This document shows positions 7,491-15,918 of a stretch of DNA of 25,004 bases, piece by piece (the first letter of the stretch is position 1; every line of letters starts with the position of its first letter). The notes beneath the pieces are model-generated. The model was not told the DNA's origin, made no database searches, and worked only from the letters and a program-made list of their open reading frames with translations. The position numbers and the translations under genes are program-made. The stretch comes from Candidatus Delongbacteria bacterium (GTDB lineage Bacteria > UBA4055). The stretch is from the NCBI GenBank assembly GCA_016937995.1, contig JAFGVM010000067.1:1-25004 (forward strand). The letters run 5' to 3'.

Positions 7491-8387
7491 ATGAAATTAT
7501 GCAACCTGATAAGTCAGGAACTTACAATATGGGATGATCCTCATATTACTGATCATGATATGCTTTTCAAAAAAGCGGCTGATCTAATTTCGCTTGAATT
7601 TGGTTTGGATAAAGAAGAGATAAAAGAAGCATTCCATAAACGGTATGAGCTTGGTTATGAAGTATTTCCCGGTGCAACAGCTATTCCTCACGGAAGAATT
7701 GATGGTTTTGATGACCTTATTATTGTAATAGCAAAAACACAAAACCCGATAAAATTTGGAAATGGAGAAGCAAGTTATTTTTTCATAATTCTGACAAGCA
7801 ATACCGGTTCAAATATGTACTTAAAATCAGTTGCCGGATTGCTTAATATAATAAGTAAAAATGTAGATCAGTTCCCGATCATAAAACACCGGGAAGAAAT
7901 ATTTAAGATTATTGAAATTTCTGATATACGTCTAAACGAACAGGTTAAAGTATCAGAGATAATGTCAAAGGATGTAATAACAGTTACTCCTGAAGATAAG
8001 ATTTCTGATGTTGTGAATAAAATGAAAGAATATCAGCTTAAATTTTTTCCTGTAGCCGATGAAAATAATAAATATCTGGGCAAGATAGATCTTTTGGATA
8101 TTCTTGATATAGCCTATCCTTCATATCTGTTCAATATGAATAATCTTTCTTTTCTGAACAACCTGAAAACTTTTGAGGAATTCATAAACAAGGAATCTAC
8201 CTTTTTGGTCCAGGACATATTTAAGAAAGATACAAAGAAGGTGATCAGATCTGATTCAAGTATAATAGAACTCGGATTTATACTAAAAAAAGAAAAATGG
8301 CATCATTTGACAGTTTTGGATGAAAGTAAAACTATAGTTGGAATTGTTTCCATGTATGATATATTAACTAAAATAATAAGAGCTTAA
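7491..8387 (+). CDS. PTS EIIA (type 2/nitrogen-type) domain fused to a CBS pair
   Basis: 298 residues. Residues 1-145 form a PTS EIIA type-2 (mannitol/fructose/PtsN) domain with phospho-acceptor His67 in ATAIPHGRI. Residues about 152-210 and 238-296 are two CBS domains, which usually bind adenine nucleotides. No EIIB or EIIC membrane permease domain is present, so it is more likely regulatory than sugar-transporting. The stop is 1 bp from the ATG of the transporter at 8389, so the two are translationally coupled. Family-based inference: PTS phosphorylation state and adenylate level set transporter activity. GAGGTG precedes the ATG by 4 bases. No convincing promoter was found in 7369-7490. Confidence 0.88.
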   Translation: MKLCNLISQELTIWDDPHITDHDMLFKKAADLISLEFGLDKEEIKEAFHKRYELGYEVFPGATAIPHGRIDGFDDLIIVIAKTQNPIKFGNGEASYFFIILTSNTGSNMYLKSVAGLLNIISKNVDQFPIIKHREEIFKIIEISDIRLNEQVKVSEIMSKDVITVTPEDKISDVVNKMKEYQLKFFPVADENNKYLGKIDLLDILDIAYPSYLFNMNNLSFLNNLKTFEEFINKESTFLVQDIFKKDTKKVIRSDSSIIELGFILKKEKWHHLTVLDESKTIVGIVSMYDILTKIIRA

Positions 8388-8388
8388 A

Positions 8389-9657
8389 ATGACCCCGATA
8401 ATAGCCGCAACAATTTTTATTTTGGCATATATTTTTATAGCATCAGAAAAAATAAACAAAACATCTGTAGCTCTTCTTGGTGCTTCGCTAATGCTTATTT
8501 TTCACATTATCTCTCAGGATAAAGCATTTGAGCATATTGATATGAATGTGATCTTTTTACTTATCAGTATGATGGTATTAGTGAAGATAATGGAAAAGAC
8601 AGGTATCTTTGAATTTATCGCAATTAAATTCGCAAAGATGGCTAAAGGTAATCCGTATAAAATAATGGTGATCCTTTTCTTTCTCACTGCTGTATTCTCT
8701 GCTTTTCTTGACAATATCACAACAGTTCTTCTTATTGCACCTGTATCGATCCTTTTGGCAAAAGAGCTCGAAATCTCTCCAATGCCCTTTTTGATAGTCC
8801 AGATATTTGCATCAAACATAGGCGGAACAGCAACACTCATTGGAGATCCGCCGAATATTATGATAGGCAGTGCAGCCGGACTTTCTTTTCTTGATTTTCT
8901 GATAAATGTCGGTCCTATTGTGTTGATTCTCATGATCATTTTTGCTCTGTTATTCATATTTATTTTTAAAGGATCGATGACAGTAACAAACAAAAACCGT
9001 GCAAGAATAATGGATTTTAATGAAAATAACATGATAAGGGATAAAAAACTATTGAGACGGTCTCTGATAATCTTTGCCGGTGTAATTATAGGTTTTATGA
9101 TACACGGATTTGTTGATCTTGAAGCAGCAAGTATAGCTATTAGCGGTGCAGCTTTTCTTATGATCTTCAGCGGGGTAGATACTGAGGAGATATTGAAAGA
9201 AGTTGAATGGTCGGGTATATCTTTCTTTATCGGGTTATTTATAATGGTTGGAGCTCTGGTGGAAACAGGTGTAATAAAATTGATCAGCACAGAGATGCTT
9301 AATTTTACTCATGGTGATGTGCAGTTTACAGCAAAGATCATGATCTGGTTCTCGGGTATATTCTCAGCGATAGTGGACAACATACCTTTTGTAGCTACAA
9401 CGATCCCTCTTGTTAATGATGTGGGAACAGTTGCAGGAAAGGAAGCAATTGAGCCTATCTGGTGGGCATTATCCCTGGGAGCTTGTTTAGGTGGGAACGG
9501 AACGTTGATCGGTGCATCTGCAAATATAATTGTTGCGAATTTTGCTGAAAAGTCAGGTTCGAGGATCGGTTTTTTATCATTTTTAAAGTACAGCATACCG
9601 CTTACGCTATTTTCTCTACTGGTATCCTATATTTATTTGGTCTTAAGATATTTTTAA
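8389..9657 (+). CDS. ArsB/NhaD (IT superfamily) membrane transporter
   Basis: 422 residues, about 11-12 hydrophobic segments. It has the two-fold internal repeat of the ion transporter superfamily. The first half has FLDNITTV (107-113) and SNIGGTATLIGDPPN (142-156). The second half has IVDNIPFVATTIPL (about 327-340) and GGNGTLIGASANII (about 366-379). These are the helix-break motifs of ArsB, NhaD and P-protein/CitMHS-type carriers. The substrate (Na+/H+, arsenite or an organic anion) cannot be told from sequence. It is coupled to the EIIA-CBS gene immediately upstream. Its 3' end lies 7 bp from the convergent DEAD-box gene, with no terminator hairpin between them. Confidence 0.88.
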   Translation: MTPIIAATIFILAYIFIASEKINKTSVALLGASLMLIFHIISQDKAFEHIDMNVIFLLISMMVLVKIMEKTGIFEFIAIKFAKMAKGNPYKIMVILFFLTAVFSAFLDNITTVLLIAPVSILLAKELEISPMPFLIVQIFASNIGGTATLIGDPPNIMIGSAAGLSFLDFLINVGPIVLILMIIFALLFIFIFKGSMTVTNKNRARIMDFNENNMIRDKKLLRRSLIIFAGVIIGFMIHGFVDLEAASIAISGAAFLMIFSGVDTEEILKEVEWSGISFFIGLFIMVGALVETGVIKLISTEMLNFTHGDVQFTAKIMIWFSGIFSAIVDNIPFVATTIPLVNDVGTVAGKEAIEPIWWALSLGACLGGNGTLIGASANIIVANFAEKSGSRIGFLSFLKYSIPLTLFSLLVSYIYLVLRYF

Positions 9658-9664
9658 ATGAGAT

Positions 9665-10795
9665 CTAAACCATTTCATTTGCATCAATAACGTTTACTCT
9701 GCTGCCCATCTTCTTCTGGATAACTTTGAAATGGTGCAGATCATCAGTAGTCAATATTGAAATAGCCACTCCTTTAGTTTCTGCACGACCCGTTCTTCCG
9801 ATACGGTGAACATAATCCTTTGGCGAACGTGGAAGATCGAAATTTATTACATGAGGTAAAGAGTCTATATCAATTCCTCTTGAAAGGAGATCGGTTGCAA
9901 CTAAAACCTGAATATATCCTGATTTGAAATTCGTTAATGCTAACGTTCTTGCTGTCTGACTTTTTTTACCGTGTGTTGAAGCTGCTATTATTCCATTTTT
10001 GAAGAGTTTTTCAGCTAAATTATCCGCCTTCTTGGTCGAAGAAGTAAAAACAAGAACATTGTCCATATTTTCTTTATTGATTAAATGTCTTAACAGAAGG
10101 CCTTTTTTGTTTGCATCGACCAGATAAGCTTTTTGTTCGATCAGCTCTATATCAAATTTATCAGCTTCTATTTTAATTACTACAGGGTCGTTCAACAGAA
10201 CTCTGTTAAGATCTTCAACATTTTCTGTCAGAGTAGCTGAAAATAATAAATTCTGTCTCTTTTTCGGCAATAGAGCAAGTATCTTGTCAATCTCATCTTT
10301 AAAGCCAAGATCAAGGATCTTGTCAGCTTCATCCAATACCAGAGTATCTATATCGAAGATCTCAACTGCATTTGATTCTATCAATTCGATGAGTCTACCG
10401 GGTGTAGCCACTAATACATGTACTCCCTGAAGAGCCTGCATTTGTGTATTTATTGATACTCCTCCGTAAACAGCAAGAGTTTTTATCCGTTCAGGAAGGT
10501 TCAAAGCAAATGATCTAAAGACTTCCTTGACCTGATTTGCAAGTTCACGGGTAGGAACAAGGATCAATGCATTAGCCTTTCTATTCCTTGGTCCCAGATT
10601 ACCGATCAAGCTCATCAATACAGGGATCACATAACTCAGAGTTTTACCTGAACCTGTTTTTGCAATACCGAGGATATCTTTTCCTTTTAAAATTACAGGG
10701 ATAGCTTCCTTTTGAATAGGGTAGGGTTTAGAAATATCATGATCAACTAATTTATCTATGAAAAATTCAGTTACACCTAAAGACTTAAATGTCAT
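9665..10795 (-). CDS. DEAD-box ATP-dependent RNA helicase (RhlE-like)
   Basis: 376 residues: just the two RecA-like domains, with almost no C-terminal extension. Motifs: Q-motif region KPYPIQKEAIP, AKTGSGKT (45-52), PTREL (81-85), DEAD (155-158), SAT (186-188), and ATDLLSRGIDI and HRIGRTGR in the second domain. It unwinds short RNA duplexes, typically in ribosome assembly or mRNA decay. The ATG begins 3 bases after the TPR gene stop. A GGAG lying inside the last TPR codons serves as its ribosome site, so translation is probably coupled. Confidence 0.93.
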   Translation of the reverse strand: MTFKSLGVTEFFIDKLVDHDISKPYPIQKEAIPVILKGKDILGIAKTGSGKTLSYVIPVLMSLIGNLGPRNRKANALILVPTRELANQVKEVFRSFALNLPERIKTLAVYGGVSINTQMQALQGVHVLVATPGRLIELIESNAVEIFDIDTLVLDEADKILDLGFKDEIDKILALLPKKRQNLLFSATLTENVEDLNRVLLNDPVVIKIEADKFDIELIEQKAYLVDANKKGLLLRHLINKENMDNVLVFTSSTKKADNLAEKLFKNGIIAASTHGKKSQTARTLALTNFKSGYIQVLVATDLLSRGIDIDSLPHVINFDLPRSPKDYVHRIGRTGRAETKGVAISILTTDDLHHFKVIQKKMGSRVNVIDANEMV

Positions 10796-10798
10796 CTT

Positions 10799-13700
10799 CT
10801 ACTCCACCCTTACCGATTTCTTTCCCTCAATCCGTTCCACAACTTTCTTAGCCTGTCTTCCGTATGAATCATTAGGGTGGTTTGTTACTATCTCAGTGAG
10901 TATTTCAAGGGCTTTATCATATTCCTGAAGTTCTTCGTAACATAGTGCGGTTTTGTACATGGAAGTAAGTTTCCATTCAAATTTGGAATCGATCTTTATC
11001 AGATATTTAACTTTTAGGAATTCCGATATGGCTTTTCTAAAATTGCTCATCATCATGTATGTTTCTGCAATAAAGAACTGGGTTGCGGCCTCATCATCAC
11101 CCTTTGCCTCATACATCAGTCTTTTAAAGTATTCCAAAGCCTGGTCATATTCTTCGTTCCTCTGATAGATATTACCTATCTCAATACGTTTCTGGAAGAC
11201 ATCCTCTTCATCAGGGTAGAGGGAAACATAACTTCTTATCATCTTTGCGGCAGCATCATCAAATCCGAGTTTAACATAGAGGTCTATTATGTATTTATAT
11301 GACTGAAGTTTCAGTTCATGGTCCTTAGGATGATTTATAACGTTCTGGAAAGAGGTTATAGCTTTATCATACATTTCTCTGTTATTGTAAATTGCTCCAA
11401 GGTGGAAGTTCGTTTCAACAGCAATATCATCATCAGGAAATTTTGATATCAGTTCACTCCAGGTGTCAAAAGCCTCATCTTTTTTTCCTATATTATACAT
11501 TATCACAGCTTTTCCGTACATAGCTTTAGGCACAAGCACACTTTTGGGATAATCATTTATTAATGCTTTGTACCCTGAAAGTGCTTTGTCCCAGCTTTTC
11601 ATAGAAAGATAAGAATTTGCTTTTTCAAGATAGAATTCAGGTTCAAAAATATCTCTATCATATTGTTCTCTATGTTTTTTTCTGAATTCTTTTAAAAGCT
11701 GATCAGCTTCAGTTATTTTTTTCTGTCTGAATCTGCCATGGATTATCTTAGCTTCGATCTCAGTAGTATCTTCAGGATTGTAATCTTTTATTATAGCTTT
11801 ATATTGTTTGATAGCTGATTCATAATTTCCTTTATCCAGGTCAATATCAGCCAGTGTCATGGCCGCCAGATAACTTTTTTCACCTTTTGAAAGTTTTTGT
11901 ATCTCTTTGAGATTGTTCTCCAATGATTCGGCATCGTTCCGGGATCTATAGATATCGCTAAGATTCAGCAGTACTTCCTGTCTGTATGTATCAGCGCCGG
12001 GTTGTGAAAGATAATTCCTGTAGTAAAATTCAGCCTTATCATAATTTTTCAGCTCAAAATAGATATCAGCAATATTCTTTGAATAGTTATTCAGCTCAAA
12101 ATTCCATCTTGGTGAAATAATAGTGCTGTTCTTTTTTTCATCAAGTGCAATATAAATACTTAAAGCTTTCTCATACTCTCTGTTATCGGCATACACATCA
12201 GCAATAATAGGATCCACATTTTTCACAATGTCAGTATAGTAAAAATCTTTTTTAATTAAATTCAGATCAGATATTTTCTCTGATACTTCTACTGTTAGTA
12301 ATTCGGAAAGTTTTGATAATGAATTGAGCTTAAATATATCATTTTGTTTTTTAGCTGAGATCTCTTTGTATATCTCTATGGCTTTATCTTTATTGCCTGT
12401 CTTGTAATAAGCCTCAGCAGTCAGGAACCTGATCTCATTGAAATATTTTGAGTTCGATCTTGTTCCCATGAACTTCTCTGAATAACTTAAGAATCTCGGC
12501 AGGTCGTTTCCTTTATACATATCGGTAATGAACTTATAGAATATGATACCGTCAATATCATCGATGCCAGTCTCGATCAGTGCGGGGAATTTCCCCTCGA
12601 TCAATCCTTTAGCTTCTTCAGCAGGGAAAAGTTTTTTGATCAGGTCATAAAGTTCAACATAAGTTCTGATCAGGATCTTCTTATTAACTCCATCAGACGG
12701 TTTGCTGATCACAGTAGAATAGTATCCGTAAGCTTCTTTGAGTTTCTCATCATCGGTCTTTTCAATACTTACCAGAGAAGAACCAAGAAGATATAAACAC
12801 TCTGGATCAGGTTCAATCTTCTTTGACTCAATAACGCTAATGTATTTCTTAAGGTATTCAGCAGAACGGTAATAATCTTTCATCTTGTAGTAATAAAATT
12901 TCCCCCAGTCATATATGAGCTTGTCTGTGTTTTCTTCGAACAGTTTTCTTGATGACAGGTCTGCTATCTCATCCAGCAGGTCCTCTTCTCGGATCTTGTA
13001 TTTTACCAGATATTCCTTTCTTGCTCTCGCCATAGTATAAAGTTCTGAAGCTGGGTATTTATCGATCAGCATTTCATAAAGTATCAGTGAATTCTTGAAA
13101 TCCTTTGATTTTAATGCTGACTCACCGGCTAAGAATATTGCATTGTCAATATACTCTGAATTCGGATAGTTCTGAGAAAATTCTTTCAGCATCTCGTATG
13201 CGAAAGTATATTTCCCTGATTCGTAGTAAGATTTACCGATCCTGAACCTTAGTTCAGGTGAATTTTCATCCTCGGGAAATTTCTCTATAAAAAACCTCAA
13301 AGCAGTTATACCTTTATCATACTTTTTTGCTTTAATCTGATTCTCAAAGCTTGCCAGGAGTGCTATTTTTATAAGTTCATCAGTTTTATTTATAACAGAA
13401 TCGACCTGAACAGAAGAGAAAAGGATATCGCCGGCTTTTTCATATTCTTTCATCTCTGAAAAAACATATGCTGTCTTAATATGCATTTCCAGAGTGTTTT
13501 CTGTTGTTTGGGCTATTTGAAATTCATCAAGGGCTTTAGCATAATTACCTGTAAAATATTCAAGCTCTCCTTTCAGTAGGGATATTGTATAAATGTACTT
13601 CTCAGGCACTTTTTTCACATCGTATAAAAGTGTACGGAGTTCTTTGAATTTTTGATTTGACATAGCAAGATCAGCATATGAGATCAAAGCGGGGAAGTAG

Positions 13701-14428
13701 TATTCGTCATTTGAATTGTAGTCTTTTAATATCTTTTTAAGGTCTTTTTCGGCGGTTGCGAGTTTTTTTTGCCTGATAGAGAACAGAGCATGGTCATACA
13801 GTACATTGCTCTTAAATTCCTTGTTGTCAGTACGGATAAGTTCATTGAATGTTCTCTCTGCAAGAACTGTCTGATTTTCATTTTCCTGTATCTTTGCAAG
13901 GATCAGCATTGATCGTTTAGTAAAAATGTTCGCAGGATATTCCTTTCTCAGAACAGATATATTGTCCTTGGTTTCATCGATCAGTCCGATGCTGTAAAAT
14001 ATTTCAATTGCTTTGTACGCATTCTCAGGTATTCTGGATGATTTAGGGAAATAATTCTTTAATTGTAAATAATATCTGGCTGATTTTTCCTTGTCACTGG
14101 TTTCTAAAAGTTCTGCAGATCTGTTTATTGCCAGCTCACAATACTCTGACCTGGGGTAATTTAATATGATCTTCTGAAAATTTGATAATGCTTTTTCTAC
14201 ATCATTCAGCTGGAAATATGAATCTGCCAGATGATATTGTACTTTTGGAGCTGAAATGGAAGAACCATAAGTTTCGAGGAAAGATCTGAACTGAGTTATT
14301 GCCACATCGTAAATTTTGTTGTTATATAGCTTGAATCCGTATGCCAATTCAGAACTTTCATCGGATTGGGAGAATACCAAAGATGATAAAAGTACGATTG
14401 AAATTAGAATATATCTTATTGATCTCAT
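10799..14428 (-). CDS. Large exported tetratricopeptide-repeat protein
   Basis: 1209 residues. A signal peptide (about 1-20, ends SSLVFSQ) is followed by tandem TPR-like helical hairpins for nearly the whole length. Recurrent motifs are of the kind AITQFRSFLETYG, ALSNFQKIILNYP, AITSFQNVINHP and ALEYFKRLMYEA. It should form a long superhelical scaffold in the periplasm or on the outer membrane. Similar long TPR proteins in FCB bacteria are mostly uncharacterised, and I assign no pathway. The start is supported by GGGAGT 6-7 bases before the ATG. Its 5' flank (14429-14597) holds four hairpin repeats. It overlaps no neighbour but is coupled to the DEAD-box gene downstream. Confidence 0.9.
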   Translation of the reverse strand: MRSIRYILISIVLLSSLVFSQSDESSELAYGFKLYNNKIYDVAITQFRSFLETYGSSISAPKVQYHLADSYFQLNDVEKALSNFQKIILNYPRSEYCELAINRSAELLETSDKEKSARYYLQLKNYFPKSSRIPENAYKAIEIFYSIGLIDETKDNISVLRKEYPANIFTKRSMLILAKIQENENQTVLAERTFNELIRTDNKEFKSNVLYDHALFSIRQKKLATAEKDLKKILKDYNSNDEYYFPALISYADLAMSNQKFKELRTLLYDVKKVPEKYIYTISLLKGELEYFTGNYAKALDEFQIAQTTENTLEMHIKTAYVFSEMKEYEKAGDILFSSVQVDSVINKTDELIKIALLASFENQIKAKKYDKGITALRFFIEKFPEDENSPELRFRIGKSYYESGKYTFAYEMLKEFSQNYPNSEYIDNAIFLAGESALKSKDFKNSLILYEMLIDKYPASELYTMARARKEYLVKYKIREEDLLDEIADLSSRKLFEENTDKLIYDWGKFYYYKMKDYYRSAEYLKKYISVIESKKIEPDPECLYLLGSSLVSIEKTDDEKLKEAYGYYSTVISKPSDGVNKKILIRTYVELYDLIKKLFPAEEAKGLIEGKFPALIETGIDDIDGIIFYKFITDMYKGNDLPRFLSYSEKFMGTRSNSKYFNEIRFLTAEAYYKTGNKDKAIEIYKEISAKKQNDIFKLNSLSKLSELLTVEVSEKISDLNLIKKDFYYTDIVKNVDPIIADVYADNREYEKALSIYIALDEKKNSTIISPRWNFELNNYSKNIADIYFELKNYDKAEFYYRNYLSQPGADTYRQEVLLNLSDIYRSRNDAESLENNLKEIQKLSKGEKSYLAAMTLADIDLDKGNYESAIKQYKAIIKDYNPEDTTEIEAKIIHGRFRQKKITEADQLLKEFRKKHREQYDRDIFEPEFYLEKANSYLSMKSWDKALSGYKALINDYPKSVLVPKAMYGKAVIMYNIGKKDEAFDTWSELISKFPDDDIAVETNFHLGAIYNNREMYDKAITSFQNVINHPKDHELKLQSYKYIIDLYVKLGFDDAAAKMIRSYVSLYPDEEDVFQKRIEIGNIYQRNEEYDQALEYFKRLMYEAKGDDEAATQFFIAETYMMMSNFRKAISEFLKVKYLIKIDSKFEWKLTSMYKTALCYEELQEYDKALEILTEIVTNHPNDSYGRQAKKVVERIEGKKSVRVE

Positions 14429-14442
14429 ATTTTTACTCCCGT

Positions 14443-14473
14443 GTCATCCTTCCCGATTTATCGGGACAGGATC
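14443..14473 (+). repeat. GTCAT-family hairpin
   Basis: GTCAT head, then ATCCT / AGGAT outer stem and TCCCGA / TCGGGA inner stem with loop TTTA. It lies just upstream of the TPR gene. It is the same type as 5108-5137. Confidence 0.75.
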
Positions 14474-14475
14474 TT

Positions 14476-14510
14476 GTCATTGCGATCCCGACTCGTCGGG
14501 AGTGGCAATC
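14476..14510 (+). repeat. GTCAT-family hairpin, GTCATTGCGA type
   Basis: GTCATTGCGA head, then stem TCCCGAC (14486-14492) / GTCGGGA (14495-14501), flanked by outer ATTGC / GGCAAT. Starts 2 bases after the previous hairpin, same orientation. Repeats beginning GTCATTGCGA and ending TGGCAATC are seen in many bacterial genomes. Confidence 0.78.
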
Positions 14511-14530
14511 TTGATTTATTATCTGTCCCT

Positions 14531-14558
14531 TCGGAGACGAATGGGAATCGTCCCCTAC
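14531..14558 (-). repeat. REP-like hairpin, head GTAG
   Basis: Minus strand GTAG, then stem GGGGACGA / TCGTCTCC with one G-T pair and a 7-base loop. Confidence 0.72.
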
Positions 14559-14580
14559 GAAACATATTTTTTCGTACGTA

Positions 14581-14601
14581 CTCAACAATTTGAGCCCTTA
14601 T
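14581..14601 (-). repeat. Degenerate REP-like hairpin at the hflX stop
   Basis: Minus strand (A)TAAGGG followed by CTCAA / TTGAG with loop ATTG. The TAA is the hflX stop. The stem is only 5 bp and the first head base is A, so this is the weakest member of the family. Confidence 0.4.
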
Positions 14602-15878
14602 GTTTTAACTATGTATTTTTCAACTTTCTTAAGATCTTCCTGATTTATAACAGCTTCAACCAGTACACCTTCATCTGTAAAATCCTTTGAAAGTACATTT
14701 CCGAAATCATGTAACTGAGCCAATAATTTCTGTTCTTCGAACGGGAATAGCATTTTATAAATTCCGGAAAGATTCAGCATGTCATCGATCTTCTTGAGTA
14801 ATTTATCAATATTCTCTCCTGTTACAGCAGAGATTATGACTGATCTCGGATATTTATCGATGAATATCTCTTCTCTGACACGGTGTTCTGAAAGTCTGTC
14901 AACTTTGTTGAAAACCAGAACCGAAGGTATTTCATTGGCTTCAATCTCCTTCAATACGGTATCAACAGCTTTGATCTGTTCCTCACAATTATCATCTGAT
15001 ATATCGACCACGTGGACCAGTAGATCAGCATCGTTAACATCCTTCAAAGTAGCTCTGAATGAAGCTACCAGATTTCCTGGTAAATGAGAAATGAACCCCA
15101 CCGTATCCGATAGTATTATATTCTTACCTTTTTCAAGTTCAAGTGATCTTGCAGTTGAATCCAGAGTAGCGAATAATTTATCTTCAACAAGCACATCAGC
15201 ACCTGTTAGTTTATTGAATAGAGTTGATTTCCCCGCATTGGTATATCCGACTAGACATACTTTTTTTACATTCTCTCTCTGTTTTCTCTGGGTGATCTTC
15301 TGTCTCATTATATGAGCAAGTTCCTCTCCGATCTTTCCAATTTCCTGCTTTATGATCCTTTTATCTACTTCGATCTGCTTTTCACCCATACCTCTAGAAG
15401 CACCCATACCACTTCCGGAAGCACCTCTTTCTCTGTCTAGATGTGACCATAGTTTTTTTAGCCGTGGTAGCTGATACTTTAATTCAGCAAGTCTGACTTC
15501 AAGCTTTGCTTCTTTAGTCATTGCATGATCATGAAAGATGTCAAGGATCAGCTCGGTTCTGTCTATAGCCTCTATTTCATGAAGTTTTAAAATATTTCTG
15601 CCCTGAGTAGGGGACAGTTCGTTGTCGAATATTAAAATATCCGCTTCGACCATTTCCATTTTAGCTTTAATATCCTGAAGAAATCCTTTACCGACATAGG
15701 TGGTTTTATCATAATTCTTTCTTGATTGAATGAATTTACCCTTAGTTTCTATTCCGGCTGTGTCAGCTAATCTTTCAAGTTCGTCCAGTGATATTTCTTT
15801 TTGTAAAAGGTCTTTTTTATTTAAACATACACCTATTAAAAATGCCTTAGGTATAATTTTTTCTACAATAGTTTCCAT
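14598..15878 (-). CDS. hflX: GTPase HflX
   Basis: 426 residues. The N-terminal HflX domain includes TYVGKGFLQDI and the NELSPTQGRNL-like NELSPTQGRN segment. A glycine-rich linker (GERGASGSGMGASRGMGE region) and a coiled helix precede the G domain: G1 GYTNAGKS (about 211-218), G3 DTVGF (about 258), G4 NKVD (about 324). HflX binds the 50S subunit and splits stalled ribosomes. The longer open frame starting at 15902 runs into a REP hairpin. The ATG at 15878 follows AGGAGA and starts METIVEKI, so I place the start there. It lies downstream of phoH on the same strand, with only the REP in the gap. Confidence 0.94.
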   Translation of the reverse strand: METIVEKIIPKAFLIGVCLNKKDLLQKEISLDELERLADTAGIETKGKFIQSRKNYDKTTYVGKGFLQDIKAKMEMVEADILIFDNELSPTQGRNILKLHEIEAIDRTELILDIFHDHAMTKEAKLEVRLAELKYQLPRLKKLWSHLDRERGASGSGMGASRGMGEKQIEVDKRIIKQEIGKIGEELAHIMRQKITQRKQRENVKKVCLVGYTNAGKSTLFNKLTGADVLVEDKLFATLDSTARSLELEKGKNIILSDTVGFISHLPGNLVASFRATLKDVNDADLLVHVVDISDDNCEEQIKAVDTVLKEIEANEIPSVLVFNKVDRLSEHRVREEIFIDKYPRSVIISAVTGENIDKLLKKIDDMLNLSGIYKMLFPFEEQKLLAQLHDFGNVLSKDFTDEGVLVEAVINQEDLKKVEKYIVKT

Positions 15879-15881
15879 GTA

Positions 15882-15897
15882 TCTCCTGTGCTGGAGA
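15882..15897 (-). promoter_or_regulatory. Small hairpin containing the hflX ribosome-binding site
   Basis: Minus strand TCTCC AGCACA GGAGA: the 3' arm is the AGGAGA Shine-Dalgarno, ending 3-4 bases before the ATG. A 5-bp stem could partly mask it. The 5' arm overlaps the base of the neighbouring REP, so the two folds compete. Function is untested. Confidence 0.4.
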
Positions 15898-15918
15898 CGC
15901 AAAAAATTGCGTCCTTAC
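15896..15918 (-). repeat. REP-like hairpin, head GTAA, at the phoH stop
   Basis: Minus strand GTAAG, then stem GACGCAA (7 bp perfect, 15896-15902 with 15907-15913) and loop of four bases. The TAA of the head is the stop codon of the PIN-PhoH gene. Confidence 0.78.

Noticed and set aside
8514-9596. Long minus-strand open frames opposite the transporter gene
   Set aside because: They are shadows of the transporter, whose membrane segments and IT-superfamily motifs establish the real frame.
14316-14690. 124-codon plus-strand open frame
   Set aside because: It runs across the ends of two genes and the hairpin repeats of 14443-14601, with no ribosome site or recognisable protein.
15879-15902. 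Upstream hflX start at 15902
   Set aside because: The extra 8 residues are encoded by REP and RBS sequence; ATG 15878 follows AGGAGA.
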